From Panulirus ornatus (lineage: Eukaryota; Arthropoda; Malacostraca; Decapoda; Palinuridae): a stretch of 64,000 nucleotides of DNA. The notes under the pieces are model-generated. The model made no database searches, was not told the DNA's origin, and saw only the letters and a list, made by a program, of their open reading frames with translations. Shown in pieces: positions 1 to 10,808 of the stretch (within the stretch, counting starts at the first letter, position 1; each line of letters begins with the position of its first letter). Position numbers and translations under genes: made by a program. The stretch lies in NCBI RefSeq assembly GCF_036320965.1, contig NC_092271.1, forward strand, positions 24,067,036-24,131,035, written 5' to 3'.

Positions 1-437
1 GTAACACCTAGGCATACACAGACACATACATATACAAACAGACACAAACACGTGGCGGATGTAATGTACGGGAAGAGAGAGAGAGAGAGAGAGGTGGGGG
101 GAGGACGGGCCGTATAAAAGCACATACCCGGCATTCTTGTAACCTGACACGGAAACTAGTCACAGCCTTACCTTTCTCCCCGCCTCTAACCCCTTCTTCT
201 TCCTCTTCCCCCTCCTCCGGCTCGTCCTCCCCGGACACTCCTCACTCCCTCGCTCCTCAGGATCTCAGTCCTGGCTGCTTGGTAGGGTGTACTATCACCA
301 CCCATGAGGAGGAGGGGGAGCTGTACGCCTAGCTGGGGGCCACCTACGTCTCTCACCCCTTGAAGTTCCCTGTGGTAGTCACATCAACTTCCTCTAGGCT
401 CAGCTTGTGGCACGAGACCACGACTCACCTGTTGGTC

Positions 438-440
<3 letters not shown>
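1..440. other. No gene recognised; CT/GA-rich DNA
   Basis: Short CA-like and GA tracts occur at about 10-95. On the minus strand at about 180-250 an acidic or basic low-complexity open stretch runs up to a possible splice donor (GAGAAAG/GTAAGG). No convincing acceptor or ATG accompanies it, so I do not call an exon. Confidence 0.4.
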
Positions 441-504
<64 letters not shown>

Positions 505-626
505 TGAAGGTTCTCAGGACCCAGGCTACCACTTTCGAAGTAGCGACGGGCGTCCTTGTTCTCCCTGAAGGTAAGGCCACCAGTCTCATGCCAGTAAGTG
601 TTTCTGGACCTTTTAAAACCCTCCTC

Positions 627-703
<77 letters not shown>
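441..703. repeat. Two (TC)n microsatellites
   Basis: Pure TC tracts run from about 441 to 502 and about 625 to 703, with one interruption (CG) in the second. Unique DNA of about 120 bp separates them. Both tracts have the pyrimidine-rich strand on plus. The open frames through them (Ser-Leu and Arg-Glu runs) are repeat artefacts. Confidence 0.95.
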
Positions 704-704
<1 letters not shown>

Positions 705-1529
705 GGTACAGCTAAAGCACTTCGTGCCTTGTGTGCATGACTAGCTTCTACTTCTTCAGTTCCCACCTACGGAAGAAAACGAAGCTCGCCTTCCAGGCGG
801 AGGTCGATGTCATCAGCGACCCACTGGATGATGACATGGTGACCATAAGACTGCAGGAGTCTCTCCCTAAGCACCTCCACGCCGGCAGTCTCAGCGCCTT
901 CTACAGATGAGATTATTCATGTATATTCCCGCGTCAGTTGCTAATGATGATGCGATGGTGCAGTTTGTGTTTGCGTAAGAGACGATGATGAGAAACAGCA
1001 GAGGTGGCAAGTCCCACTCCTCCCTTCCCCTGAAGGCACCAAGACTTTTTAGACCAGAGAGGCATCGGATATCGCCGGGTTCACACGTGATCTGTGTAGC
1101 AAGATGGCCCAAGCCCATTTCCAGTCCTCACTAACCATTCCAACCTCAGGCTTTCTGTCTGTTACCACACAGCGATAATGATGTGGCACATACAAGGCAA
1201 ACATGTCATTTCATGAAATAATTACTCTCCATTTCACATAATAATTACCCTCAAACACTTCCTTGCGCAGTTTGAAGTCGTTTACTGAATATTTACATAC
1301 CTCTAAAAGGATATAGACACTTTACATGCTGTTCATCATTTACAGACGTCTGCTTCCCATTTCACAAAGGGAGGAACTTTTTTCATTTCCAGTTTATATA
1401 CGCTATTCGGTGGGTAAATATTTCCACAACTCTAAGGGAGGAGGGAGCGGGTGAAATCCTAGTGGCTTACCTAAACATTAACCTAATTAATCAGTCTGAT
1501 TTAGAACGTCTATATTTCCCAGCTGCATA
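704..1529. other. No feature recognised
   Basis: Mixed-composition DNA without conserved frames, strong splice signals or recognisable repeats. No gene can be supported here. Confidence 0.4.
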
Positions 1530-1950
1530 GAGACAAAGCACTTTAATCACAGTATAGATCAAAGGGTACATTGGCTAGGTCGGGGCAAGTACAGCGCGGT
1601 ACAGTGGGGTACAGTACAACGACGGAGGAGGGTGACAGGTGGGCCAAACACTGGTCTCGAAGCCAGCCTCGTCTCCGCGTTGTAAATGTAAGGAACCCAT
1701 GTCAGCCAGAGAGACTTTAGTTCCCTCTTTACCACCAAAACAAATACCTCTTAGCCAATCACACGCCCACAAACATAGAAAAGAGAAACAAACTAGCGGG
1801 CAAGAGAGAAAGAACATAAACAGGTGGACACATTTAAAGCCTCTAGCCTTTCCCCTTGAACTCAGCTCTCTCCTTATTCTGGTCCCATCTTTATTCCACC
1901 TCCTCTGGACCTTCTCTATCAGCTCTTTATCCTTCTTGAGGTGCTGTGCC
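1530..1950 (-). pseudogene. LINE reverse-transcriptase C-terminal remnant
   Basis: Read on the minus strand, 1950-1830 gives KDKELIEKVQRRW followed by a degraded Arg-rich stretch. This resembles the segment after the RT domain of CR1/Jockey-like LINEs, of the type 'LEKVQRRATKLIP...L..RR'. A second copy of the same segment is at 7270-7560. The adjoining 1530-1690 shares the string 'gacaaagca.tt.aat' and 'aagggtac' with 16850-16935 and partly 14353-14395, so the repeat extends that far. Frameshifts and stops make it dead. The family clade is inferred from short similarity only. Confidence 0.5.
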
Positions 1951-2154
1951 GTGGACAAACTTGAGAGGCATATCCTAGTTCTGGCCTCCTGTACGATGCG
2001 GACATCTGGATGAATAGTGCCTTATCAATATACCTGAATGCTATTCTAATATTAGACAGCAGACAGTTGGTCTCATCTGCTGCTGTGCTCCTGAAGTGGG
2101 GGAGTGTGGCGACAGGTTAGGCACGATTTTGACTCCCAGGTTCCCCTCGCTCAC

Positions 2155-2188
2155 TCACACACACACACACACATACCTACTGTTGGTT

Positions 2189-2253
<65 letters not shown>

Positions 2254-2331
2254 TCCAATCAGGACACTGCATTAAAGTAATCAGCGTAAAAACATTATAT
2301 ATGGATAAATAAACATAGAAATCCACAGAAA

Positions 2332-2404
<73 letters not shown>

Positions 2405-2543
2405 GGGAGGGGGAGGGAGGGCGCAACGCATGGCGCTGTTCAACTGTCACTTGGAGGGCGGGCTGACGTTGGCCAGACGCCGCCAAATAACATTATCACC
2501 ACTACGGCCCTCGCTCCACCCCGCACTTCTCTTCTTTTTTTCC

Positions 2544-2610
<67 letters not shown>
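2155..2610. repeat. Cluster of CA, TG, GA and TC microsatellites
   Basis: Four tracts sit within 460 bp: (AC)n 2155-2173, (TG)n 2191-2251, (GA)n 2335-2401 and (TC)n 2544-2608. The first two and the last two are mutually complementary, so the strands could form hairpins over hundreds of bases. Spacer DNA contains no gene that I recognise. Confidence 0.95.
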
Positions 2611-2611
<1 letters not shown>

Positions 2612-2746
2612 TTTCGTCACTCCTTCCTTGTAACTTACAAGATATATAGTTGTACCCATCCGTCAGGCGAGGGCAGCTATAGCGGCGATATAGACTATGT
2701 AGGTGACAGACATCTGACCCGGCATCCGGGATCTTGGCTGCAATCA

Positions 2747-2775
2747 TTTTGGCGGGAATTGGATTCCCGCCTTTT
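2747..2775. promoter_or_regulatory. Palindromic E2F-like double site
   Basis: The plus strand reads TTTTGGCGGGAAT, then TGG, then ATTCCCGCCTTTT. This is a near-perfect inverted repeat in which each arm matches the E2F consensus TTTSGCGGGAA. A further GGGCGGGAAA lies at about 2882. No gene start is visible next to it, so function is unproven. Confidence 0.35.
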
Positions 2776-3028
2776 ACTCGCGCTAATCACGGCACTTGTG
2801 GCAGTCTTTAAAAAAAAAAGGGGGAGAAAAATTCTTTCTTCTCTCTTTCTTTTTCGTATCTCAGTAATGAAGTTATGAGGTGGGCGGGAAAGATAAACAT
2901 GCGAGTCGACTCTAATCTCCGGATCTTTGTGGAGTTTTTGTGGAGGTTTTGTTTATCTGACTACTGGTGTTTGGAGGGACATTGGCGCGCATCTCGCTGT
3001 TCCTTTGTGGGAGGTGACACGGGGGGGG

Positions 3029-3073
3029 GGGGGGGTCAGCCGCTGTCCACTCCACGCGAGGTAAACAATCGCC

Positions 3074-3118
<45 letters not shown>
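3029..3118. repeat. Poly-G run and (CA)n
   Basis: A homopolymer of about 14 G starts near 3029, and a (CA)n tract spans about 3075-3118. The following 3140-3300 is a purine-rich (GGGAGAGGGGA-like) stretch of low complexity. Confidence 0.9.
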
Positions 3119-3120
<2 letters not shown>

Positions 3121-3368
3121 GTTCCACGGGTCTGTCTTAACAGAGGGAGGGAGAGAGGGGAAGATCGGTGAAGGGAGAGGGGAGGACAAGTGAAGGGAGA
3201 GGGGAAGACATGAGAGAGGAAAAGGAGGAGTCGAAGGTAGAAGAGTGGAACAGATGGAAAGACACATGGGTGGGGGGGAGGGGGCGGCGGGCAGGTGGCA
3301 ACACAGGTGGTGACATAAGAGGCACACAATGACGTCACAAGTCGTCCTCTCACTGTTGATACCAGATG

Positions 3369-3370
3369 CG

Positions 3371-3417
<47 letters not shown>
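3369..3417. repeat. (TG)n microsatellite
   Basis: A nearly pure TG tract that directly abuts the tRNA-derived SINE copy at 3425. Confidence 0.9.
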
Positions 3418-3420
<3 letters not shown>

Positions 3421-3424
3421 ACCC

Positions 3425-3565
3425 TTACAGTCCCACAACCCAGCCTAACCCAGGTACCTATTGATCGATCAGCCCCGAAGAAGGGAAGATGAACACTTGG
3501 GTTGGCTGTGGGACGACTACCTTATCCCAAAATTCGAACCCAGGCAGCAGGCACATGCGTGAATC
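3425..3565 (-). mobile_element. tRNA-derived SINE copy, truncated
   Basis: The plus strand holds 'ttgatcgatcagcccc', 'gaacacttgggttggctgtg' and 'aattcgaaccc'. The last is the complement of a tRNA B box (GGTTCGAATT), so the element reads on minus. The same order of blocks is found at 10809-10945 and 22826-22980, which also keep the A-box end. In this copy the A box is lost. It is bordered by a (TG)n tract. Confidence 0.6.
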
Positions 3566-3864
3566 ATGGGTTGTGTGCAGAAAACGAGGCCGGGTTATAC
3601 AATCTGTACATACACACAGGGAGAGAGACAGTCCAACGATGGTGTTCACAATGGTTGGGATGGGGCCGCTCGCGGCAGTCTGCACGAGTCCGGATGAGTC
3701 CGATGCGGCTGTGGGGCCAAACTACAACTCTGGGATGAGGGATCTCTCCACTGGAAGTGATGGTGGCGGGAATGGTGTAGCAGCTTCTCCTTAAAGTATC
3801 GTATGGGGTCCAGAGCTGGGAGGACCAGTGTGTTTAGCACCTCACACCAGTTGATGGACTGTGT
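3566..3864. other. No feature recognised
   Basis: Unique-looking DNA, with small open frames that have no family resemblance. Confidence 0.35.
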
Positions 3865-4213
3865 GAGCATGAAGGTATAAGGGTGTGAGGGTATGTGGAG
3901 TGTGAAGGTATGAGGGTATGCAGGGGTGTGAAGGTATGTGGGTATATGGGGTGTGAGGGGTATGCTGGTGAAGGGGGATGTGTGTGAGTATGCTGGTGTG
4001 AGGGTATGTGTGAGCGTGAGGGGTATGTGCGACAGTGAGGGTAAGTGTGACTATGAGGGCATGAAAGCATGTGGGAATGAGCATATTGGGGGCATGAGGG
4101 TATGCTGGTGTGAGCGAGGGGGGGTATGATGGTACAGGACTACGTCGGAGTAAGCATAATGCGGACATGAGGGGTATGTTGGTGTGAGCCAGGCTATGTT
4201 GGCGTGAGGAAGT
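3865..4213. repeat. Degenerate G-rich minisatellite
   Basis: About 350 bp are built from diverged units of the kind 'gtgtgagggtatg' with 'tgctg' variants. The G-rich strand is plus, with frequent GGG/GGGG runs. The long minus-strand frames rich in Pro, His, Ser and Thr across it are products of the repeat. Confidence 0.85.
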
Positions 4214-4309
4214 ATGAGAGTCCGTCCAACCATTCCTCACATCAAATATCCAGGGGGCGCGTCACCACACCTCGCTACCACACAAGAGGACCTTCAATAT
4301 CTCCGGGGA

Positions 4310-4336
4310 CACACACACACACACACACACACACAT
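4310..4336. repeat. Short (CA)n microsatellite
   Basis: Pure CA tract next to the promoter-like segment at 4385. Confidence 0.85.
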
Positions 4337-4384
4337 CGTTCTCACCACACAGAAATCTCATTTCCCCTCCGACAGGAGACGCGC

Positions 4385-4580
4385 CACCTTAAGCAAATTA
4401 TCCCGTTTGCTGCTATTGGTCGGGGAGACGCCAGGTAAAAACGAATCCTGCGCGGCAATTGGCCGGCGGGAGGGAAGAGCCCCGCCCCAAAGGTGTGGCT
4501 GGGGCAGGTAGGGCGGCCTGTGATTGGCCCGTGAGGTGAGGTGAGGGTCAGGGTAATGAGGCGGTTTATGGTCCGCGTTA
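4385..4580 (-). promoter_or_regulatory. Promoter-like block: three CCAAT boxes and a GC box
   Basis: Three CCAAT boxes are seen on the minus strand, as ATTGG on plus near 4414, 4460 and 4524. A GC box (complement of CCCCGCCCC) lies near 4482. The block is GC- and CpG-rich inside AT-richer DNA. All CCAAT boxes point the same way, which suggests transcription toward lower coordinates. I found no first exon that it clearly serves. It could be an orphan or unannotated promoter, or a remnant of a repeat. Confidence 0.35.
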
Positions 4581-5016
4581 CGACCGACTTCAGAATTAAA
4601 GGGGGGAAAAAAATTTGAATAAAAAAATTCGTCGGAAGAATTGTATTTATTTTGTCGGCATGTGTTTGTTCTTGTTAATGTGTTTGTTTCTTGCTGTTCA
4701 TGAATGTCTAATGCGCAGGCGTGGCTCGAACCACAAAAAAAAAAACCGTAATGGGTGTCGTTTGCTTCCCAGTCAAAACCATAATTGGGTCATTTGGCGC
4801 GCTACAAACCCCCGTAATGGCCCTTCAAGTGGCTGTCGCAGGAACGCCGTCCTTGTCTGTGTGAGCTACAGACAGACCCTCCTCTGCCCTGCCTCATGAC
4901 CACGCCACAACAGACGACCCACACAGACGAACACCTTCACCGAGGCACAAGCATCGTAAATTCGCTACAGCGTGTTGATTACTTTGCGACAGTCTGATTA
5001 ATGGTTTCTTTTAATG

Positions 5017-5018
<2 letters not shown>
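4581..5018. other. No feature recognised
   Basis: Mixed DNA with short A/T runs. The 94-codon frame at 4615-4899 has no recognisable motif and poor composition for a protein. Confidence 0.35.
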
Positions 5019-5111
<93 letters not shown>

Positions 5112-5119
5112 TATATATA
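5019..5119. repeat. (TA)n microsatellite
   Basis: About 100 bp of TA with one slip near 5104. It directly abuts the interspersed repeat at 5120, as TA tracts do for other repeats in this window. Confidence 0.95.
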
Positions 5120-5275
5120 TTCCTATGAATCCACGGGGAAAATGAAACACGATAAGTTCCCAAGTGCACTTTCGTGTAATAATCACATCATCAGGGGAGA
5201 CACGAGAGAGAAATATAAGTCAGTTGATATACATCGAAGAGACGAAGCTACTACTGGTTCATTGGTGGACGTGAA
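5120..5275. repeat. Interspersed repeat candidate
   Basis: The block contains 'ccacggggaaaatgaaacac', 'aagtgcactttcgtgtaata' and 'cacatcatcaggggagacac'. The first half includes the near-palindrome 'aagtgcactt'. The junction with the TA tract and the style suggest a mobile-element end, possibly Penelope-like. That family name is from memory of similar crustacean sequences and is uncertain. Confidence 0.4.
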
Positions 5276-5289
5276 GCAAAATCATGATC

Positions 5290-5720
5290 GAGTCTCTTCT
5301 TAACCGTCTCTAGGGCGCTGTTTTCAACCACTCTCCCTCTGAGATCATTTCGTAAGGACTTCGCGCCTCATTCAAGGTAAAACAATGGGCCCACGAGGAG
5401 TTCTATCCATATACTACCAGTGAACAGAGACGAATCAAACATCAAGTAGCTTATCAGACTGAGATTATCGAAGCCTTTGTTGATTTTGAGTACCTCGATT
5501 AGATCATCTCTTAACCCTCGCTTTTCGTGAGCTAAATGAATTCAAGTCGACTCTCAGAGGATCTGCTTCTCATTCAGGGAATCATCTGGGTAGTTCGGCG
5601 CTGCGCTCTCTCTCTCTCTCTCTCTCTCCTCCTCCTCCTCCTCCTCTATGGAAGACAACTGTGTATCTCTTCTCAGACTCTTACTGAAGCTCAGCCCTTC
5701 CCAATTCAGGTACCATCTTA
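5290..5720 (-). pseudogene. LINE 3' region remnant
   Basis: The plus strand has phrases such as 'gattagatcatctcttaacc' and 'cgcttttcgtgagctaaatg'. These look like the antisense of the RRxRGDLIE..K segment near the end of CR1/Jockey-like LINE ORF2. Frames are broken. A (TC)n(CTC)n tract lies inside at 5608-5647. Assignment is by resemblance only. Confidence 0.4.
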
Positions 5721-5815
5721 GCTACCCTACAATACCCTGAGTCTCACGTAGACCTTTCCACTTAATTTAGGTTCAAGAGGCCCAGACTCAAGCACGGGAC
5801 ATCCATGCTTCTTTG

Positions 5816-5817
<2 letters not shown>

Positions 5818-5907
<90 letters not shown>

Positions 5908-6025
5908 GGATCAATACCATCCCGCCATCACCGAGCCCGCGGAAAAAGAGACGGACCAGCCACCACCATCTTCACCACACCACCTGACTCTCTGCCTACC
6001 ACACACACACACACACACACACACG
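5818..6025. repeat. Long (GA)n and a short (CA)n
   Basis: The (GA)n tract from about 5818 to 5906 is among the longest pure purine tracts here (about 89 bp). A (CA)n tract follows at 6000-6025. Confidence 0.95.
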
Positions 6026-6330
6026 TTAACAAACTTCACCAGTACAGAACATCATCTAGAACATTTCACAGTTGGCGGTACCATTTTGTACAAACGTTCC
6101 GAAGAACGTTTGGTCGACTTTAGATATCATGAAGACAATCTGGTCGATGTTACATGAAGGTAACACAGAAGGCGACCAATCTTACAGCTTCCTCTGCTCC
6201 GGCTCGGCCATGTGAGGTGGAACACTGTCTTCCTCTCTCACTTCATGATCTTCCTCCTCTAATGAGTGATCCTCCTCCCCATGAGTGCTCCTTGTTTGAG
6301 GTGGACCTCCACTCATTTACTTAAAAGGTG

Positions 6331-6334
6331 CACC

Positions 6335-6397
<63 letters not shown>

Positions 6398-6559
6398 CAC
6401 CGTTTCCTTCCCCCATTCACACCCCCCCACCCCACCCCCTTCACACCGGATGTTTGATATGAAAATCGTCCGTCAACATGAGGCGAAATTTTGCTGCTGT
6501 GTCTGGCGAGAAGTGGAGGACCCGGGTGTGGGGTGGGGTGGTGGCCTTGTCTGGGTCAT

Positions 6560-6636
<77 letters not shown>

Positions 6637-6863
6637 ACCAGGCAACGGAAGCTGGGTGGGCGAGGCGGACTTGATCAACACCTCTGTTTCGGCCGCCGGA
6701 CGCACCCACATCCACCCGCCCTCCCCCACCCCTTCCAAGCAGGAGAGGTGGTGGTAGGTACTAGAGGGAGAGTGAGGCAGGAAGTGGAGGGAAAGTTGAG
6801 GGAGGGAGACTGGGGAGGCTGACTCTGGCGTAATGTTGGGGGGAGGAAGGAGGAAAAGGTTGA

Positions 6864-6898
<35 letters not shown>

Positions 6899-6957
6899 AA
6901 TGATAATGACGATGGTAAATGATGAAGATGATGATGAGGGTGATGATGATGATGGTG
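6331..6957. repeat. (TC)n, (GA)n and (ATG)n tracts
   Basis: TC runs from about 6333 to 6394 and GA from about 6558 to 6632. ATG/ATGA units run from about 6864 to 6957 with interruptions. The intervening 6640-6860 is purine-rich, low-complexity DNA. No gene is seen. Confidence 0.9.
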
Positions 6958-7168
6958 GTTATGGCAACACAACATAACTAATGTAGGTGTGGTAACACAA
7001 CATAGCTAACGCATTTCTTGCCACATAACATACAGCTGCCAGCGTAACCCAGGTTGTACGTGGACACAGCGGGTGTGGGTGAGCTGGCCCACGACAGAGG
7101 CCACCACCACGTGAACGACGTCCAAAAATCTCTCATGGACGACAAACAGTTCGTAACATATCTCGTGA

Positions 7169-7214
7169 AAACGTCAGTCCGTCCGTCCGTCTGTCTCCGT
7201 CCGTCCGTCTGTAC
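7169..7214. repeat. (CCGT)n short tandem repeat
   Basis: Repeated 'gtccgtccgtctgt' units, interrupted once. Confidence 0.8.
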
Positions 7215-7269
7215 CTGTCTGTGCTGTCCGAGAAGGGGGTGGTTACATACGTAAGGGCCCCATCTCTTT

Positions 7270-7560
7270 CAATACATCCTTTTTTTTTTAAGTTTCTTTT
7301 TGTTAAATTCAAGTGATGTGCTCTGGTTGCTCTATCTCTACATCTCACGAAGAACTGTCCATTGTCGATCAGTCTTAAATACTTTCAAGATCATGATCAG
7401 GTCACCCATCACTCTTCTCTCTTCCAAGGTAGGCAAATCTAAAGCCTCTACCCTTTCCCCGTACATTAGCTCTCTTAATTCTGGTATCCGCTTTGTTGCC
7501 CTTCCTTGTGGACCTTCTCAATGAGCTCTTTTTTTCGTCCGGTGTCCAAACTGGAGAACT
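7270..7560 (-). pseudogene. LINE reverse-transcriptase C-terminal remnant
   Basis: On minus the segment reads as KKELIEKVHKEG, then a degraded stretch, then LRLIDNGQFF in shifted frames. This parallels the copy at 1830-1950 and the post-RT segment of CR1/Jockey-like LINEs. The two copies share 'aaagcctctaccctttcccc' with small changes. Stops and frameshifts show that it is inactive. Confidence 0.5.
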
Positions 7561-7689
7561 CCCACCCACTTGGAGAAGGCCCATCTGACACGCGTCCTTT
7601 GATCCCGTGCACTGAGACACTCCTCTGTCCCTTGAAGGAATTTCTCCTTTATTCCTGCCTGATGATCCAGCTACTAAACCAGCCTCCCC

Positions 7690-7714
7690 GTGTGTGTGTG
7701 TGTGTGTGTGTGTG
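7690..7714. repeat. (TG)n microsatellite
   Basis: Short pure TG tract. Confidence 0.85.
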
Positions 7715-9114
7715 GGACAGTGTCAACTGCTTTCTGGTATGGCCACCTCTCGCAGCACACATGGCATGATCCATCAATCGCAGACCGCCCTAAGACCACC
7801 ATCATACTTCGCTAACAACCTTTCCAAAAGACCATCAACACTGTCAACGTGGAATAATGCACATGAGTATTTCTAAAGCTGATAACAAGTACTAAGGACT
7901 AATAGTCTCGTCTTATTGTTCATTGTTTATATTTCCTGCCTCCCTACGTTACCCAAGTACTGGGTCAGCAAACCACCCTAGTAGGCTGCCCCTAGAGTGT
8001 GGCCATCCACCCCACACCCTCCACTCCCCCACTGTACCCCTGCTGGAAGTGGATGTAATTAATGCGAGGTGCTGACGTGTAGAGGGCAGGCTCGGCGGCC
8101 ACGTGCGCTCACACACACCCCTCTGTTTACACCGGTTTGTACGGCATCACTAAACACTGGTCTTCCTCCTCCCTCCACCCCCCACTCTCCTTGCCCACCC
8201 CTACCCACCCACTACCATCACCATGACACGCTTTGTCCCACCTTCCATCACACACACACATACATACGTACATACACATGCACATCCAAGCCTTTTTTCA
8301 CTTCAAGGGATCCTGTGTAAGAGGCCTTAAGTATGTACCGTTGCAATCAGGTGGTTGGCCACAGGTATGGTAGCGCAAGTAAAGGACAGGTTCTGACCGC
8401 AGTTCAAGACCCGAGACTGTATTCAATGCCATTTCACTGAAACACTCCAGAATGACGTACAGCTGATTGAGGTGTTCAGGTGCGAAGTACATGTTAAATT
8501 CACGTACAGGTGGTTAAGATGTTCAGGTGTGAGGCACATGATCAGTTCACGTGCAGATGATTAAGGTGCTCAGGGGTGAGGTACATGCTGAATTCTATTC
8601 ACGAAAATCTCCTCTGAAGGCTTCAAGTCTCTTGAGTACGAATGCAACATCCTCGAGGCGATGTTACTCTATGTGCCTGTAATACTATGTCTTTCCTTGC
8701 GTGTTAGATCCTGCATTGCATGTACCTGTATCTATGTTCTGGATACATGGGTGATCTTTCACCCAACCTTCATCCCTTATGCATTACTCACTCGCCCATA
8801 TGTGTTTGTACTGATTAAGAAGCGATTCCTGCGTGTTGCCTCCCTATAGATTATATAGTACCCTCAGCCCACCTCTTGCCGGAACCAAACTCACACGTTG
8901 GTCAACAATCCACTGACCTACCCATCCTACATCTTGCACGTACCTATCACCCTTGTACTGGATACAATAATGGTGCCTCCAGCCAACCTCTCTTCCTCGC
9001 CTCATACTCACCCATACTTGTATAGTCGGTACAGTCAAGGGTGTGTGGTGGCGTGGTGACGCGCCAAGACCATAGCATATGTGGAGGAGGTGGCAAACAG
9101 AATGATGAGGTTCA
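7715..9114. other. No gene recognised
   Basis: About 1.4 kb of mixed DNA. At 8470-8590 three near-repeats of 'caggtggttaag.tgttcagg' with 'gtacatg.t.aattc' form a degenerate tandem array of roughly 55-60 bp period. No coding frame has a recognisable domain. Confidence 0.4.
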
Positions 9115-9240
9115 CAAAACCTTGAGCACGACTGTACGACCCCTTGGGCATGAAGGTCTAGCCTCTTCCAACCCAACTGTCCATGGTCAGGTCAAAGGGC
9201 AAGACCTTGTAACCAGAGGTCGTAACAATGTGTTCCATGG
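9115..9240. mobile_element. Palindromic MITE-like element, copy 1
   Basis: The element reads 'cttgagcacgactgtacgac', 'cttgggcatga', a centre, 'ggtcaggtcaaagggcaaga' and 'cagaggtcgtaac'. The left half is a degraded reverse complement of the right. AGGTCAAAGGGCA (9189-9201) is a DR1-type nuclear-receptor match. Related copies are at 13930, 19608, 23045, 25990, 26368, 27478, 31320 and 40083. Confidence 0.6.
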
Positions 9241-9299
9241 GTTAAACATCGTGAAGTGGATTGCTTCTGGTGTTACTTCTGTGTTGGTAGGAGAGCATG

Positions 9300-9981
9300 G
9301 GAAGGTTGGGAGACGGTTCTAGACAGTTAAAACTGTTCTGGACTGTTACATAAAGGATTATTAAGGTCATAGACAGTGACTGCAGTGTACATTCTAGCTT
9401 TGAGAATGGTAAATGTCTCCCCGAGTCATGAGCATCGTTTGGAAAATCGAAGTTTACATAATCTCAGCTTCCAGTATCACTGACAGTGAATGTGACAAAA
9501 AATGTACTTCTGCAAGATCAGGTACATCAATAAAAATGAAGAGATACGAAGATTAAAATATCATGTTTACGCAGGAGGAGCTCCCGGTATGACTGGACGA
9601 TGACAGAGGTGACAGGAGAAGCATAAAAGACGAGAGAGTAAACAAGCAAGAGTGATGATATGTTGTGTTTAGCAGGAAGGATAGTGAGGACCCCAGCTGG
9701 CTGAGGTGAGGCAGGGGTCTGTATTGGTACTCGACTCCCCGTTTTCTTACTTGCAAAGGGGGAACATTTCTAGAGGCAAACTTTTTTTTTTTTTTTAGAA
9801 AATGTAAATATCTTAATACATGGGGAGGGAGATGCAGGAGAGGATAGCGAGGAGGATGTGTTGCAGGAAGGGTGGTGGGGGGAGTAAAGGACTGGGGTAG
9901 GAGAGGGGCAAGAGCAGGACGGGTGAGAGGAGGGAGAGGGAGAGAGAGAGCAGGAGGGTTGAGGGGAGAATTTGTAGGGGT

Positions 9982-10049
<68 letters not shown>

Positions 10050-10199
10050 GTCGGTAGCGTCGCGGTGTTGACTATCAGACAGGCCGGGCCGCCACCGCTC
10101 CGCTTACCCTCCCTCCCTCACACCAGCTCCCGCCCGCTCGTCATTAACACAAATATACAAGTCACAAACTGTATCTCTCTCTCTCTCTCTCTCTCTCTG
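9300..10199. repeat. Unassigned DNA with (GA)n and (TC)n tracts
   Basis: 9300-9780 shows nothing recognisable. 9830-9983 is G/A-rich and leads into (GA)n at about 9984-10046. A short (TC)n lies at about 10171-10199. Confidence 0.8.
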
Positions 10200-10808
10200 T
10201 GCCTCTCTACCACGCACTCTCCTCAACCAACATTTCCACCTCCACCCTCCCCTGGAGGAAACATTATTGGCATTTCCTCAACAACTAGCAACCAATCCAT
10301 CCACGACGCCGCTCACGAACAGTGACGAACGCTAAGTAAATAAACCGTTTTTTTTTTTATCTTTTTAAATGCCGCGTCCCGACCGGCCGCAAGTGTAATG
10401 TAACATAATGAGAACCATGTTTTAGGGCACATTCGAGGCCGCTTCCCCCTTCACCCACTAAATCTCCGGTAGTATTCCGAGGGTCACAATATATATACAT
10501 AAATAAAAAAAATCTAATTTACATACATTTGTTTTCGCACATTCCGCTACGGTGACGTTTGAACTTCCCCGTCGCTTGAGTTCCCCCGCCATTCGTATTT
10601 CCTGTTACATGTAATTGGGTAAATTTATGCATATTTTTTTTTTCTCTTCAACATATTGACGCCATCTTTGGGGGAAAAATTTGCATTTCTGAATATATTA
10701 TCAAGTTTACGTTCCTACGTTTTAACAGACCGTCTCTTATGAAAGTATATGTATACCACTCTTAACTTTTTGTATGTATATACATACATATTCACACCAC
10801 AGCTTAAT
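10200..10808. other. No feature recognised
   Basis: AT-rich DNA with T/A homopolymer runs and no coding signal. Confidence 0.4.

Noticed and set aside
360..740. 126-codon plus frame and 106-codon minus frame
   Set aside because: Mostly Ser-Leu or Arg-Glu repeats made by the TC/GA microsatellites. The same holds for frames at 2177-2747, 5805-6157, 6450-6975, 25624-26073 and 34544-34961.
2333..2878. 181-codon plus frame
   Set aside because: Built from two microsatellites joined by non-coding DNA, with no conserved segment.
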